A stretch of DNA of 60,077 nt from Candidatus Methanomethylicota archaeon (GTDB lineage: Archaea; Thermoproteota; Methanomethylicia; Culexarchaeales; Culexarchaeaceae): the NCBI GenBank assembly GCA_020833005.1, contig JAJHRD010000007.1, positions 1 to 60,077 on the forward strand, in the 5' to 3' direction. Of this stretch, positions 8,488 through 16,572 are shown in pieces. The first letter of the stretch is position 1. The number at the start of each line of letters is the position of its first letter. The notes beneath the pieces are model-generated. The model was not told where the DNA came from, ran no database searches, and worked only from the letters and a program-made list of their open reading frames with translations. The position numbers were made by a program, and so were the translations under genes.

Positions 8488-10263
8488 GTGGAGTGGGATT
8501 TATTGATTGAGAATGGTTTGATAGTTGATGGTCTTGGCTCTAAACCCTTTAAGGGGTTTCTGGGCGTTGATGGTGGCAGGATAGTGTATTTATCTGATGT
8601 TAAGCCTAAGGTTGATGCTAAGAGGGTTATAGATGCCAGTGGACTTATTGTTTCCCCTGGATTCATTGATATTCATAGTCATGGTGATGAAACCATCCTA
8701 CTATACCCTAAGGCTGAGAATTACATTTTCCAGGGTGTAACAACCATTGTGGGTGGTAATTGTGGTTTTTCACCAGCCCCTGTTGGAAACTTTTGGGTTA
8801 TGTCATTTTGGGAGATGGATTGGTGGCATGAATTGAAGCCATACAAGTATTATGCTCCACTCATGCATCCAATAGATAAGGTTAATGAGAAGCTTAGGGA
8901 GAAGTTTGGATTCACAATTGACTGGAGAAGCTTTAATGATTTCCTCTGTAAAGTTGAGGGGAGAGGTTCATCAATAAACTATATTCCACTCGTTGGGCAT
9001 GGCTCCATTAGAGCTGCAGTTATGGGTGAAGATCATAAGAGGAGGGCATCTGATAAGGAGATTGAGGAGATGAAGAATTATTTGAGGGAGGCTTTAGATT
9101 CCGGTGCTCATGGGATGTCCACTGGATTGGATTATGCCCCTGGATTCTATGCTGATACCAATGAGATAATTGAACTTGTAAAAGTTGTTAGGGAATATGG
9201 TGGAATTTATGCTACGCATTGGAGGAGGACTGGGATTAGAACTGAAACTAGGAGGGAGACTAAACCTCCTGAGAAGATTAGGGGGATAGTTGAGGCAATT
9301 GAGATATCTGAGAAGACTGGTGTTCCAGTTCAGATATCGCATATATCCTATGGGTTTGTGGCTTATCCACCTCCACCGGAACGTTTGAGGAGGGCTATGG
9401 CTGAAACCACATTGGATTATGTTGATGAAGCTATTAAGAGGGGTGTGGATGTATCCTTCGATGTAATACCAAACATTACTGGTGGAGTTTTCTCAATGCC
9501 AAAGCTAATTGCATTACTATCCCCATGGATTAGAGAGTCTGGTGGAATTGAACGCTTAATCGAGAATCTCAAATGCGAAGATTATAGAAGGGATATTAAA
9601 GATGCAATTTATGGTGGTAAATGGTATACTGTTAACCCAAACCTAGATCCATACTGGATGGATAACATAGTGATTAGGAAATGTAAGAATCCAGAATATT
9701 TGGGTAAAACTTTGGGGGAGATAGCTTCATCTAAGGGTGCAGATCCAGTTGACGTGCTAATGGATATGGTTTTGGAGGACCCTGAAACATTATATGAGCC
9801 AAAATACACATATGCTGGTGAAGAGAGTTTAGAGGTATTCTTTAAGCATCCAAGAGCCATGGTTGGAGCAGACATATTTGCATTGGATTTCAAGTGGGAA
9901 GCCAAAACCCCACCATACTACCTGCCACACCCAAACACTTATGGAGCATTCCCAATGTTTATAGCTAAATTCGTTAGGGAGAAGGGTGTTTTATCCCTTG
10001 AGGAGGCTATAATGAAGATAACCTCAAAACCTGCTGAGAGGATGAAGATTAATGATAGGGGTGTATTGAAGGTTGGTGCATGGGCTGACATAACCATATT
10101 CGATCTGAATAGGATTGGTTACCGCGGAACATACCTTGAACCAAGAGTTCCACCGGATGGCATTGAATACGTCATAGTTAATGGGGAAATAGTTTTGGAT
10201 AGGGGGATGCATACTGGAGCATTAAGTGGAAAGGTTATTAGAAAGAGAAGGGCAAGTAAGTAA
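8488..10263 (+). CDS. D-aminoacylase / N-acyl-D-amino-acid amidohydrolase family protein
   Basis: A metal-dependent amidohydrolase of the D-aminoacylase group, predicted to cut N-acyl-D-amino acids or related amides. Seen in sequence: LLIENGLIVDGLG at the start, the metal ligands HSH in DIHSHGDE (about nt 8668-8690), VVGGNCGFSPAP, GHGSIR and HISH further on, and the C-terminal Ala-Asp-Ile barrel-closing segment WADITIFD. The frame is open from ATG 8452, but that start sits only 12 bp from the divergent dehydrogenase start. GTG 8488 gives the family-like N-terminus VEWDLLIENG and leaves room for promoters, so I use it. A second member of the family lies at 36330. The two are clearly homologous but diverged, so they probably differ in substrate. 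Confidence 0.88.
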   Translation: MEWDLLIENGLIVDGLGSKPFKGFLGVDGGRIVYLSDVKPKVDAKRVIDASGLIVSPGFIDIHSHGDETILLYPKAENYIFQGVTTIVGGNCGFSPAPVGNFWVMSFWEMDWWHELKPYKYYAPLMHPIDKVNEKLREKFGFTIDWRSFNDFLCKVEGRGSSINYIPLVGHGSIRAAVMGEDHKRRASDKEIEEMKNYLREALDSGAHGMSTGLDYAPGFYADTNEIIELVKVVREYGGIYATHWRRTGIRTETRRETKPPEKIRGIVEAIEISEKTGVPVQISHISYGFVAYPPPPERLRRAMAETTLDYVDEAIKRGVDVSFDVIPNITGGVFSMPKLIALLSPWIRESGGIERLIENLKCEDYRRDIKDAIYGGKWYTVNPNLDPYWMDNIVIRKCKNPEYLGKTLGEIASSKGADPVDVLMDMVLEDPETLYEPKYTYAGEESLEVFFKHPRAMVGADIFALDFKWEAKTPPYYLPHPNTYGAFPMFIAKFVREKGVLSLEEAIMKITSKPAERMKINDRGVLKVGAWADITIFDLNRIGYRGTYLEPRVPPDGIEYVIVNGEIVLDRGMHTGALSGKVIRKRRASK

Positions 10264-10306
10264 ACTCCAGACCAAACCTTTAACCCCTTTTTTAGGGTGA
10301 ATTTAA

Positions 10307-10723
10307 ATGTCCCATGTTGATGGTAGGAAGAGGACATTCAGCTTATTCGCAAAGAGTGTTGTTGAAAGGTATGTTAAAGCTGGAAAATATACTCAAGAGG
10401 AGTTGGCATTTGAAAATATACTATTAAGCTTTGGATTAGAGAAGAATAAAGACTTCTTCCATAATTATAGGTTTAAGAATGATAGGGGGAGGTATTACTG
10501 GGTTGACTTCTACCTACCAAAATGGAATCTAATAATTGAAATTGATGGTGGAATATGGCATTCATACTTCAAAGAAGCTAAGGAGAAGGATAGACGTAGA
10601 GATGCATGGTTCAAGAGTTTAGGTTTCGAGATTATTAGAATTGATAGTGGAGTTTTGAGGAGTGATTCTGGGAGAGATAAGGTTAAACTTGATATTGGAA
10701 GGAAACTTGGATTAATCAAATGA
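10307..10723 (+). CDS. DUF559-family protein, Vsr-like PD-(D/E)XK nuclease fold
   Basis: This 138-residue protein resembles the DUF559/Vsr-like endonuclease fold. The C-terminal two thirds contain a strand ending in YWVDFYLPKWNLIIEIDGGIWH, with the likely catalytic residues Asp (VDF), Glu (IEIDG) and His in place, then KEKDRRRDAWFKSLGFEIIRID. The start is supported by a ribosome-binding site, AGGGTGA, 9-15 nt upstream of ATG 10307. Its N-terminal 40 residues are basic and may bind DNA. It stands alone, with no methylase or partner gene beside it, so its biological role (repair, mobile DNA or defence) is open. Confidence 0.8.
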   Translation: MSHVDGRKRTFSLFAKSVVERYVKAGKYTQEELAFENILLSFGLEKNKDFFHNYRFKNDRGRYYWVDFYLPKWNLIIEIDGGIWHSYFKEAKEKDRRRDAWFKSLGFEIIRIDSGVLRSDSGRDKVKLDIGRKLGLIK

Positions 10724-10727
10724 ATGC

Positions 10728-11336
10728 CTATCTCGGCTTCGGCAGTATCATTAGCATTTCACTCGGATCCCCTATAGCTATATACTCCCCCTCCAAATAC
10801 AACTTCCCAACAATAGCGCATGTCACAGCATCCAATTCATGTGGACTCAACCTCCTCTCCAAAATATCCCCACTCAAATTGAACATTTCCACAAGCTTCC
10901 TCCTCAACTCCTCCCTCCCCCTCTTAACCCTTGGAATTCCAAGTATCTGCTGAGCACCACCAGGATAAGTCTCTATAACCCTAAACCCCATACCAGTCAA
11001 TTCAGCCCTAAGCTTCATCCCCCTCATAGTCAACTGCCTCATCCACTTAAAGTTTAATGGGAAAAACCTTATACCCATCCTCAAAAGCTCTCTATCACAC
11101 TCCCTAACACAACCCCTCGAATCCAAAGTCTTCCCCTTAGGCAACGATAATGGAGCATCAATTGCGATCACATGCGGCTTCTCCAACAACGCTAAATTCA
11201 AAATCTCCCCATCACCATGAACAGTCATAGTCTTAACATATACCCCCCTCAATATACATATTCCAGTCTCCCTAGACTCCATACTAGCCAAATCCACACC
11301 CATACACACAAAACCACTACACACCACAAACACCAC
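10728..11336 (-). CDS. DUF429 family protein (predicted RNase H-like fold)
   Basis: A 202-residue member of the DUF429 family. Typical segments are MGVDLAS near the start, VIAIDAPLSLPKG, RGCVRECDRELLRMGIRFFPL, VIETYPGGAQQ and a C-terminal HELDAVTCAIVGKLY, with acidic residues placed as expected for the RNase H-like fold predicted for the family. The biochemical function is unknown. The frame opens at 11336, and ATG 11303, directly before GVDLAS, is an alternative start. It is convergent with the DUF559 gene, 4 bp apart, and divergent from the secreted-protein gene at 11413. Confidence 0.75.
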   Translation of the reverse strand: MVFVVCSGFVCMGVDLASMESRETGICILRGVYVKTMTVHGDGEILNLALLEKPHVIAIDAPLSLPKGKTLDSRGCVRECDRELLRMGIRFFPLNFKWMRQLTMRGMKLRAELTGMGFRVIETYPGGAQQILGIPRVKRGREELRRKLVEMFNLSGDILERRLSPHELDAVTCAIVGKLYLEGEYIAIGDPSEMLMILPKPR

Positions 11337-11369
11337 AATAAAACATCAAACGATAACATAATCTTGAAA

Positions 11370-11402
11370 CGATATATATATATTTGAATTTTAAAATTTA
11401 TC
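11370..11402 (+). promoter_or_regulatory. Promoter of the secreted-protein gene at 11413
   Basis: A CGATATATATATAT box begins 43 nt before ATG 11413 and is followed by a GAATTTTAAAATTTA stretch. The same two elements, in the same order and spacing, stand before the paralogue at 14691. The first is also found before the secreted-protein gene at 55238. With archaeal TATA-to-start spacing, the GATATATATA element is the likely TATA box, giving a leader of about 10 nt. Confidence 0.55.
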
Positions 11403-11412
11403 TTGATTTCAT

Positions 11413-12645
11413 ATGTTTATCGCCAAATCTAATCTAAAAACTATCACTATAATATCGCTATTTATCGTTGCATTGTTTGGAGGCGTGTATGTTGTTTCAT
11501 TGGAGCTTGATAGAATACACTTAACAGTAACCGTATTAAAGGATGGAAACACAATTCCAGGAGCAAACGTATACGTATTCGCTTCAGCTCCAAACGGTAC
11601 CAGACTCATAGCAACTGCATGCACAAACCAATATGGAATCGCAGCATTCCAACTATCAATAAAGAACATAATAAAGCCAATAATTGATTGGAATCAGGCT
11701 GAGAAGAGGAGCTTCACAATAAATCCAGGACTATACATAACATCCATAGGAGTCTACAATAACACAATATTCTTCGGCTCAGCATCAACAAAACTACCAC
11801 TAACACTAACAGGACCAATAACAACAAACATAAACCTAAACCTAAAACATCCAATAAAGAGGGTGGAAAGCAAAATAAATACTGTTTCAACTGACGTCCA
11901 GCAACAGGCACCACCATGGGCTAGATTGATATACAGTGCGCAGAGCGCGATGAGGGAAACATTTTTCAAAGTATCTACAGACCAAAATACTAAAGCAGGG
12001 TGTACATATAAAGTTAGCCAGAATGAAGAAGTGTCGTTTAAATGTACATACTCGGTAACTCAGAAAATAGATGATTCGGTGGTAATTAAATGGACTATAG
12101 GGGCTGAGATAAGTTGGGTAACTTCACAGATTGGGAAGTATTTCTATTTTGAAGTAAATCCGAGTGGTACTGGATATCTATCATCCCTTGTTGCAATTAA
12201 TTATGAGTGTTGGGAGTATGATTATCCAGCTGATGGAGAGGTTTATCGAGAACATAGAGTATATATAGCTTACTATTGGCCTGACACTCTAGACAAAGTT
12301 ATAGGTGAAGATGACATTGAAGGAAACCAAGTGCTTTTAGACACCGCTACTGGCGAAGGATTAGATAAATACGTATATGGAGTATTCTTACATTGGGATG
12401 TCAGCTTAGAATTCGCTATACCTGTAACTAAATTCATTAAGCTTCTCGCAGCTCCAACATTTCCAAAAGCCTTAGCGGTCCCAATAGACGTAGATTTAAT
12501 TCTTAAAAGTGCTACTGCCATTAATGCTTTGGTAAATATCGCTGGCATTGAGGGTTACACCATATACATTTACAGAATCCAAGTTTGGAGAACAACAAAT
12601 GCTTGGTATCAATTACCTGCTTGGGCGATAATTTTGAGAACATAA
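11413..12645 (+). CDS. Secreted or membrane-anchored protein of unknown function, copy A
   Basis: I do not recognise this 410-residue protein. It has an N-terminal hydrophobic signal or anchor (residues 10-30), then a region (about 35-85) resembling a carboxypeptidase-regulatory-like beta sandwich: LTVTVLKDGNTIPGANVYV followed by a TNQYGIAAF turn. The larger C-terminal part is beta-rich with aromatic motifs such as WTIGAEISWV, CWEYDYPADGEVY and AYYWPDTLDKVIGEDD. Cysteines are few and paired (two near residues 197-211), suggesting an external disulphide. It is full-length paralogous to the protein at 14691, with parts identical at DNA level. It is probably an adhesin, receptor or surface-matrix protein, but no function is claimed. 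Confidence 0.8.
   Translation: MFIAKSNLKTITIISLFIVALFGGVYVVSLELDRIHLTVTVLKDGNTIPGANVYVFASAPNGTRLIATACTNQYGIAAFQLSIKNIIKPIIDWNQAEKRSFTINPGLYITSIGVYNNTIFFGSASTKLPLTLTGPITTNINLNLKHPIKRVESKINTVSTDVQQQAPPWARLIYSAQSAMRETFFKVSTDQNTKAGCTYKVSQNEEVSFKCTYSVTQKIDDSVVIKWTIGAEISWVTSQIGKYFYFEVNPSGTGYLSSLVAINYECWEYDYPADGEVYREHRVYIAYYWPDTLDKVIGEDDIEGNQVLLDTATGEGLDKYVYGVFLHWDVSLEFAIPVTKFIKLLAAPTFPKALAVPIDVDLILKSATAINALVNIAGIEGYTIYIYRIQVWRTTNAWYQLPAWAIILRT
11485..11573 (+). repeat. 89-bp exact repeat, copy 1 (with 14763-14851)
   Basis: Base-by-base reading shows that this stretch is identical to 14763-14851, including third codon positions. Outside it the two genes differ at many silent sites. It encodes the beta-sandwich start of the secreted proteins. 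Confidence 0.9.
12192..12332 (+). repeat. 141-bp exact repeat, copy 1 (with 15467-15607)
   Basis: This stretch is identical to 15467-15607 over 141 bp and encodes the segment from AINYECWEYDY to IEGNQV. Flanking sequence is clearly diverged in both directions, which points to gene conversion between the two copies. Confidence 0.92.
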
Positions 12646-12649
12646 AAGT

Positions 12650-12695
12650 TTATACTATTAATAAAAATTCCTTTTTTATTTTATTAATAGTATAA
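12650..12695 (+). terminator. Long perfect hairpin after the 11413 gene, probable terminator
   Basis: Two 17-bp perfectly complementary arms (core TATACTATTAATAAAA and its reverse complement) flank a 12-nt loop containing six T in a row. The hairpin starts 5 nt after the stop codon. The stem is A/T only but long. It could act as a terminator or as a 3'-end stabiliser. The paralogue at 14691 has no such hairpin. Confidence 0.55.
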
Positions 12696-12955
12696 GATGA
12701 AGATTGTAAATCATATTTAAGTGAGTGAATTCGCCCTAGTTATCGTGAATTGTCATTGTGTCATCATTGGCTATGGTGATAGTTTCCTGGCTTCTCTTGA
12801 AGTCTATTTTCAAAGTTGGACGTATTGATAGCGTTTAAATATTTACGTAGCATTTTGTAAGCTTCTCTGCAATTTTCCACCAATTAACATTTAATCGTAA
12901 TGTCTCTATTGGAAAACCTTTATTAAGTAACTGGTTTCCATTAATTGTGGTTAGT
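12696..12955. other. Intergenic stretch without recognised gene
   Basis: Together with the hairpin this is the longest gap between genes in the window (12646-12955). It contains only very short open frames with poor translation signals and no tRNA-like or repeated structure that I can see. The last 50 bp presumably hold the promoter of the HEPN-MNT gene. Confidence 0.5.
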
Positions 12956-13780
12956 ATGGAAATTAAGTCTATTCTTGTTGAAGCGTTGAATTCTTTGAAT
13001 AGAGCTAGGGGTCTTAATCCTCCGAGGAATGATGTTGAGTTGGCTGCGCTTAGGTGGGAGATTTATGCTTCATTACAGAATGTTTTGGATGCTGTGGCTA
13101 TGGTTATAGTTGATCTTGGATTGAGGAAGCCTAGTTCATATGCTGAGTTGGGGAAGGTTTTATGTGATATGAAGTTAATTGATGAATGTGTATCAGAGGA
13201 TTTGAGGTTGATTGCTGTCACAAGGAACGTTATTGCACATGCTTATCGCAGGCTTTCCACAATGGATTTAGATAGGATTGTAATGGAAATTCTCCCAAAA
13301 ACTGAGGGAGTTGTTAGGAAGCTAGAAGGGATTTTAGAGAGTAAGGGTATAGATCCAGTAGATGAATCTAACGTTAAACATGTAGCCAATTTATTGGAGG
13401 GGGTTTTTAGGAAGCATAATGTTGTTTTAGCATACTTGTTTGGTAGTCGTGCGAGGGGTTTCGGTAGACCTGATAGTGATTATGATATAGCTGTGTTAAT
13501 GGATAGGTCTGAGGTGACTGTAATGGATGAAATTGAACTTGCATTGGATATTGCGGATGCTTTGAAGGTTCCAGCTGACAGAGTGGATGTTGTTGCATTA
13601 AATATTGCTGATACGATGTTGAAAGCTAGAGTTTTGAGGGAGGGTGCAGTGATCTATGCGGAGAATGAGGATGTTAGGAAAATTTGGGAGAGGAAAATGT
13701 ACCTTGAAGTATTAGACTCAATGGACCTCCACGCAATTTATACTGCAAGAACTTTTGGTAGACTGAAAATTTCCACGTAA
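12956..13780 (+). CDS. Single-chain HEPN-MNT protein (HepT-MntA toxin-antitoxin fusion)
   Basis: Two domains that usually form a toxin-antitoxin pair are joined here. The N-terminal half is a HepT-type HEPN domain with the RNase motif RNVIAHAY (R-x4-H-x-Y; about residues 90-97). The C-terminal half is a minimal nucleotidyltransferase (MntA) with GSRARG and SDYD (about 163-177) and a third Asp in RVDVVAL (about 211). In studied pairs MntA adds AMP groups to the Tyr of this HEPN motif and silences the RNase. All the residues needed for that reaction are kept here. ATG 12956 is preferred to GTG 12947. No partner gene lies beside it. It sits between the two copies of the secreted-protein family. 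Cis-modification of one domain by the other is an inference. Confidence 0.85.
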   Translation: MEIKSILVEALNSLNRARGLNPPRNDVELAALRWEIYASLQNVLDAVAMVIVDLGLRKPSSYAELGKVLCDMKLIDECVSEDLRLIAVTRNVIAHAYRRLSTMDLDRIVMEILPKTEGVVRKLEGILESKGIDPVDESNVKHVANLLEGVFRKHNVVLAYLFGSRARGFGRPDSDYDIAVLMDRSEVTVMDEIELALDIADALKVPADRVDVVALNIADTMLKARVLREGAVIYAENEDVRKIWERKMYLEVLDSMDLHAIYTARTFGRLKIST

Positions 13781-13830
13781 TTGAATCTTAAATAAAATAT
13801 TGCATTATTGATGATGGTTGTGGAGGAATG

Positions 13831-14580
13831 TTAAATCTTTAATTCCCTCTTAATATTCTCCACGTAATATTCTGCGAGTTTCTCCATCATCTTCCTGCCA
13901 GCATCTGCACTTGCCTTTCTCGGGTTTCCTAGAACTCCAGTGTTGCTTATCGCTTTGACGCCGTAGGAGTATAATTGTGATATCGTATATTCTCCAGTGA
14001 ATCCTTCGACAGCTCTATCCATTTTCACGAGACCCCCATTTATGTGTAGCATTGCTGATGTTTCTGCAGCTCCAGCATGAACTCCAGCTTCCTTAAATGT
14101 CACTCCATACTCTGCCATAACATCATTCATAACCTTAATTAGCTCTTCAAGTTTTAGTGGTGAGATTATCTTTACATCTTTATGTTCCATGGCAAGCTCC
14201 ATTATTAAGGTTTCTATTGGCGCAAAGTTTCCACCATGTGTGGGGAGCAGAATTATATTCTTAAATCCATGCCTAATTAGACATTTACACACATCCCTAA
14301 TCACTTGCATTAATGTCTCTGGTTTTAAAGTTAATGTTCCTGGGAATCCCATATGATGCTGTGAGCATCCAGGGGTTATTGGAGGGGTTACAAGGGTTTT
14401 ACCAAGCTTCTCAGCAATCATAACACTCAAAGCTTCACCAATAAATGTATCCGTTCCAAGTGGTAGGTGTGGTCCATGCTGCTCTATTGACCCCACAGGA
14501 ACTATTACTGTATCAAAACCATTATCTAAAGCCTCCTTAACTTCAACCCAACTCATTTCATCCATCTTAACCTTAACCAT
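13831..14580 (-). CDS. Creatininase-family amidohydrolase
   Basis: About 250 residues matching the creatininase/FAPy-deformylase (ArfB-like) family. Motifs include VPVGSIEQHGPHLPLGTD (metal-binding Glu, His and Asp), PGCSQHHMGFPGTLTL, LPTHGGNFAP and GVHAGAAETS. These are Zn/Fe enzymes that open cyclic amides or deformylate purine-derived compounds. In archaea ArfB acts in riboflavin and F420 synthesis, but many paralogues have unknown substrates. The start is set at ATG 14580 (MVKVKMDEMSW) rather than the upstream frame start at 14595, because it fits the family N-terminus. Confidence 0.88.
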   Translation of the reverse strand: MVKVKMDEMSWVEVKEALDNGFDTVIVPVGSIEQHGPHLPLGTDTFIGEALSVMIAEKLGKTLVTPPITPGCSQHHMGFPGTLTLKPETLMQVIRDVCKCLIRHGFKNIILLPTHGGNFAPIETLIMELAMEHKDVKIISPLKLEELIKVMNDVMAEYGVTFKEAGVHAGAAETSAMLHINGGLVKMDRAVEGFTGEYTISQLYSYGVKAISNTGVLGNPRKASADAGRKMMEKLAEYYVENIKRELKI

Positions 14581-14649
14581 AAATATCACAACCAAACATA
14601 ACTCTTACATTAACACTACTTAAATAATTATGCCTCAAATTCTGTAGCG

Positions 14650-14682
14650 CGATATATATATTTGAATTTTAAAATTTATTTT
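14650..14682 (+). promoter_or_regulatory. Promoter of the secreted-protein gene at 14691
   Basis: GCGATATATATATTT, followed by GAATTTTAAAATTTA, begins about 42 nt before ATG 14691. It is almost identical to the region before the paralogue at 11413, with the same spacing to the start. Confidence 0.55.
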
Positions 14683-14690
14683 GATCTCGA

Positions 14691-15917
14691 ATGTCCATCA
14701 TTAAATCACGTTTAAAACTTACAATGATATTGCTACTATTTGTTTTTGCATTGTTTGGAGGTGTGTATGTTGTTTCATTGGAGCTTGATAGAATACACTT
14801 AACAGTAACCGTATTAAAGGATGGAAACACAATTCCAGGAGCAAACGTATATGTATATGCAGTTTTTCCAAATGGCACTAAGTTGGTGGCGACGACATGT
14901 ACAAATGTATATGGAATTGCAGTCTTCCATCTATCTGTAAAAGACGTAATAAAGCCGATAATTGATTGGAATCAGGCTGAGAAGAGGAGCTTCATAATAA
15001 ATCCAGGACTATACATAACATCGATGGGTGTATATAATAATACAGTGTATTTCGGCTCAGCGTCAACAAAACTACCATTAACGACATCAGGGCCAATAAT
15101 CACCCGTGTAAATCTAGAATTAAGACACCCAATAACAAAGGTGGAGGGTTATGCTAAAATGGTATCAACCAATATTCAACAAGTATCACCATGGGCGAAA
15201 TTAATATATAGTGCGCAGAAGACAATGAGGGAAACATTCTTCAAAGTATCTACGGACCAAAACACGAAGGCAAGCTGCGGTTATCTTGTTGAACAATATA
15301 GAGAGGTTGCATTTAAATGCACATATTCAGTAACCAAAGTTATAGACAACTCTATTACTGTAACATGGAGTATAGGTGCAGAGATAAGTTGGGTAACCTC
15401 ACAAATTGAAAAGGCACTTGTATTTAATGTGGGTCAGAGTAGTACAGGATATGTATCATGTTTAGCTGCAATTAATTATGAGTGTTGGGAGTATGATTAT
15501 CCAGCTGATGGAGAGGTTTATCGAGAACATAGAGTATATATAGCTTACTATTGGCCTGACACTCTAGACAAAGTTATAGGTGAAGATGACATTGAAGGAA
15601 ACCAAGTACTTCTAAAAACCGCTACTGGCAAAGGATTGAATAGTATTGCAACTATACTGTATTTAGATTGGCAAGAGTTAGCTATACCAATATCAAAATT
15701 CATTAAGTATATTTCCATCAAATATCTAGATTTTCCACAAGTTTTAAACGTACCTCTGGATGTAAATTTAGTTTTTAAGAGTGCTCATGCAATATGTGCA
15801 CATGTAGAAGTTTATGGCGTTGAAGGTTGCACAATAAACATATATAGAGTTGAAGTATCGAGGACTTTAAACGCTTGCTATCAGATTCCTGCTTGGGCAA
15901 TAATTTTAAGAACATAA
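14691..15917 (+). CDS. Secreted or membrane-anchored protein of unknown function, copy B
   Basis: A 408-residue paralogue of the 11413 protein, collinear over the whole length and ending in the same AWAIILRT. It has the same signal segment (residues 10-30), the same beta-sandwich region and the same aromatic C-terminal domain. Some blocks are identical in DNA, while others (for example about residues 300-380) have diverged to moderate similarity. Extra cysteines appear near the C-terminus of this copy (in AICAHVEVYGVEGC and NACYQI), where copy A has none. The two copies are thus not simple duplicates and may bind different ligands. The function is unknown. Confidence 0.8.
   Translation: MSIIKSRLKLTMILLLFVFALFGGVYVVSLELDRIHLTVTVLKDGNTIPGANVYVYAVFPNGTKLVATTCTNVYGIAVFHLSVKDVIKPIIDWNQAEKRSFIINPGLYITSMGVYNNTVYFGSASTKLPLTTSGPIITRVNLELRHPITKVEGYAKMVSTNIQQVSPWAKLIYSAQKTMRETFFKVSTDQNTKASCGYLVEQYREVAFKCTYSVTKVIDNSITVTWSIGAEISWVTSQIEKALVFNVGQSSTGYVSCLAAINYECWEYDYPADGEVYREHRVYIAYYWPDTLDKVIGEDDIEGNQVLLKTATGKGLNSIATILYLDWQELAIPISKFIKYISIKYLDFPQVLNVPLDVNLVFKSAHAICAHVEVYGVEGCTINIYRVEVSRTLNACYQIPAWAIILRT
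14763..14851 (+). repeat. 89-bp exact repeat, copy 2 (with 11485-11573)
   Basis: Identical to 11485-11573; see that entry. Confidence 0.9.
15467..15607 (+). repeat. 141-bp exact repeat, copy 2 (with 12192-12332)
   Basis: Identical to 12192-12332; see that entry. Confidence 0.92.
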
Positions 15918-15918
15918 A

Positions 15919-16572
15919 TTATTTTTGCTTGTTTGTTGTTTTCAATTGAATTCCTCTCCTCTTCTTTATTATGTATGCTATTATTCCAATTATCATTCCA
16001 GCGATCACGATGTTTTCCATGGTGTCTATTGTTTTTGCTATTGTCCATATTATTTCTCTTGAAGCCCACCCTATTATTCCGATGGTTATGTATCTTGGTA
16101 TTGTTCCAATTATTGTTAGTGTTATGAACTTCTTTATGTTGTATCTTATTGCTCCTAGGGCTATTGATATTGGTGATATTGGTATTATTGGTATAATTCT
16201 TAATGCTACGATGGTTATATCTTCAAATTTCCCACCCTCTATTTTGAGTTTATATTTCTCCACTTCATCCCATGATGTTCCAATGTATCTTCCATATTTA
16301 TCTATGATTCTTTTACCGCTGATGTATCCTATTGCGTAGTATGGTGTGTTGATTAGTGTTGATGCTATGGCTCCAATTAACCCTATGTTTATTGCTATTG
16401 ATAGTATTGCTTGTGTTGGGTTTAATTCTTTAGGTATTATTGTGGCTCCAGCCATTAGTGGTATTAATGCTGATGGTATTATGGTTATAATGTTTTCTAT
16501 CACTACCCCTATGAATACTCCATATGGTCCTAGAACTTCTAGTCCGTTTAAGATGTCTTCCACTATTCCCAT
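15919..16572 (-). CDS. DedA/VTT-domain membrane protein
   Basis: A 217-residue membrane protein of the DedA (SNARE-associated, VTT) family. It shows an N-terminal amphipathic segment, GVFIGVVIENIITIIPSALIPLMAG, the re-entrant region with GYISGKRIIDKYGRYIG, and the conserved ALRIIPIIPISPISIALGAIRYN, where the family has an Arg and Pro-rich loop. DedA proteins are linked to lipid flipping and membrane proton balance. It is the last gene of a leftward run: M20 deacylase, thiamine-binding-like protein, PHP protein, DedA. Its start abuts the stop of the PHP gene. It is convergent with the secreted-protein gene, 1 bp apart. Confidence 0.82.
   Translation of the reverse strand: MGIVEDILNGLEVLGPYGVFIGVVIENIITIIPSALIPLMAGATIIPKELNPTQAILSIAINIGLIGAIASTLINTPYYAIGYISGKRIIDKYGRYIGTSWDEVEKYKLKIEGGKFEDITIVALRIIPIIPISPISIALGAIRYNIKKFITLTIIGTIPRYITIGIIGWASREIIWTIAKTIDTMENIVIAGMIIGIIAYIIKKRRGIQLKTTNKQK

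Noticed and set aside
10307-11336. DUF559 and DUF429 genes as a restriction or defence pair
   Set aside because: The two genes are convergent, not cotranscribed, and no methylase, helicase or other defence gene is adjacent.
13808-13815. C-box-like TGATGAT as part of a C/D box guide RNA
   Set aside because: No matching D box (CTGA) at a suitable distance before the creatininase gene end; similar isolated hits occur by chance in such A/T-rich DNA.
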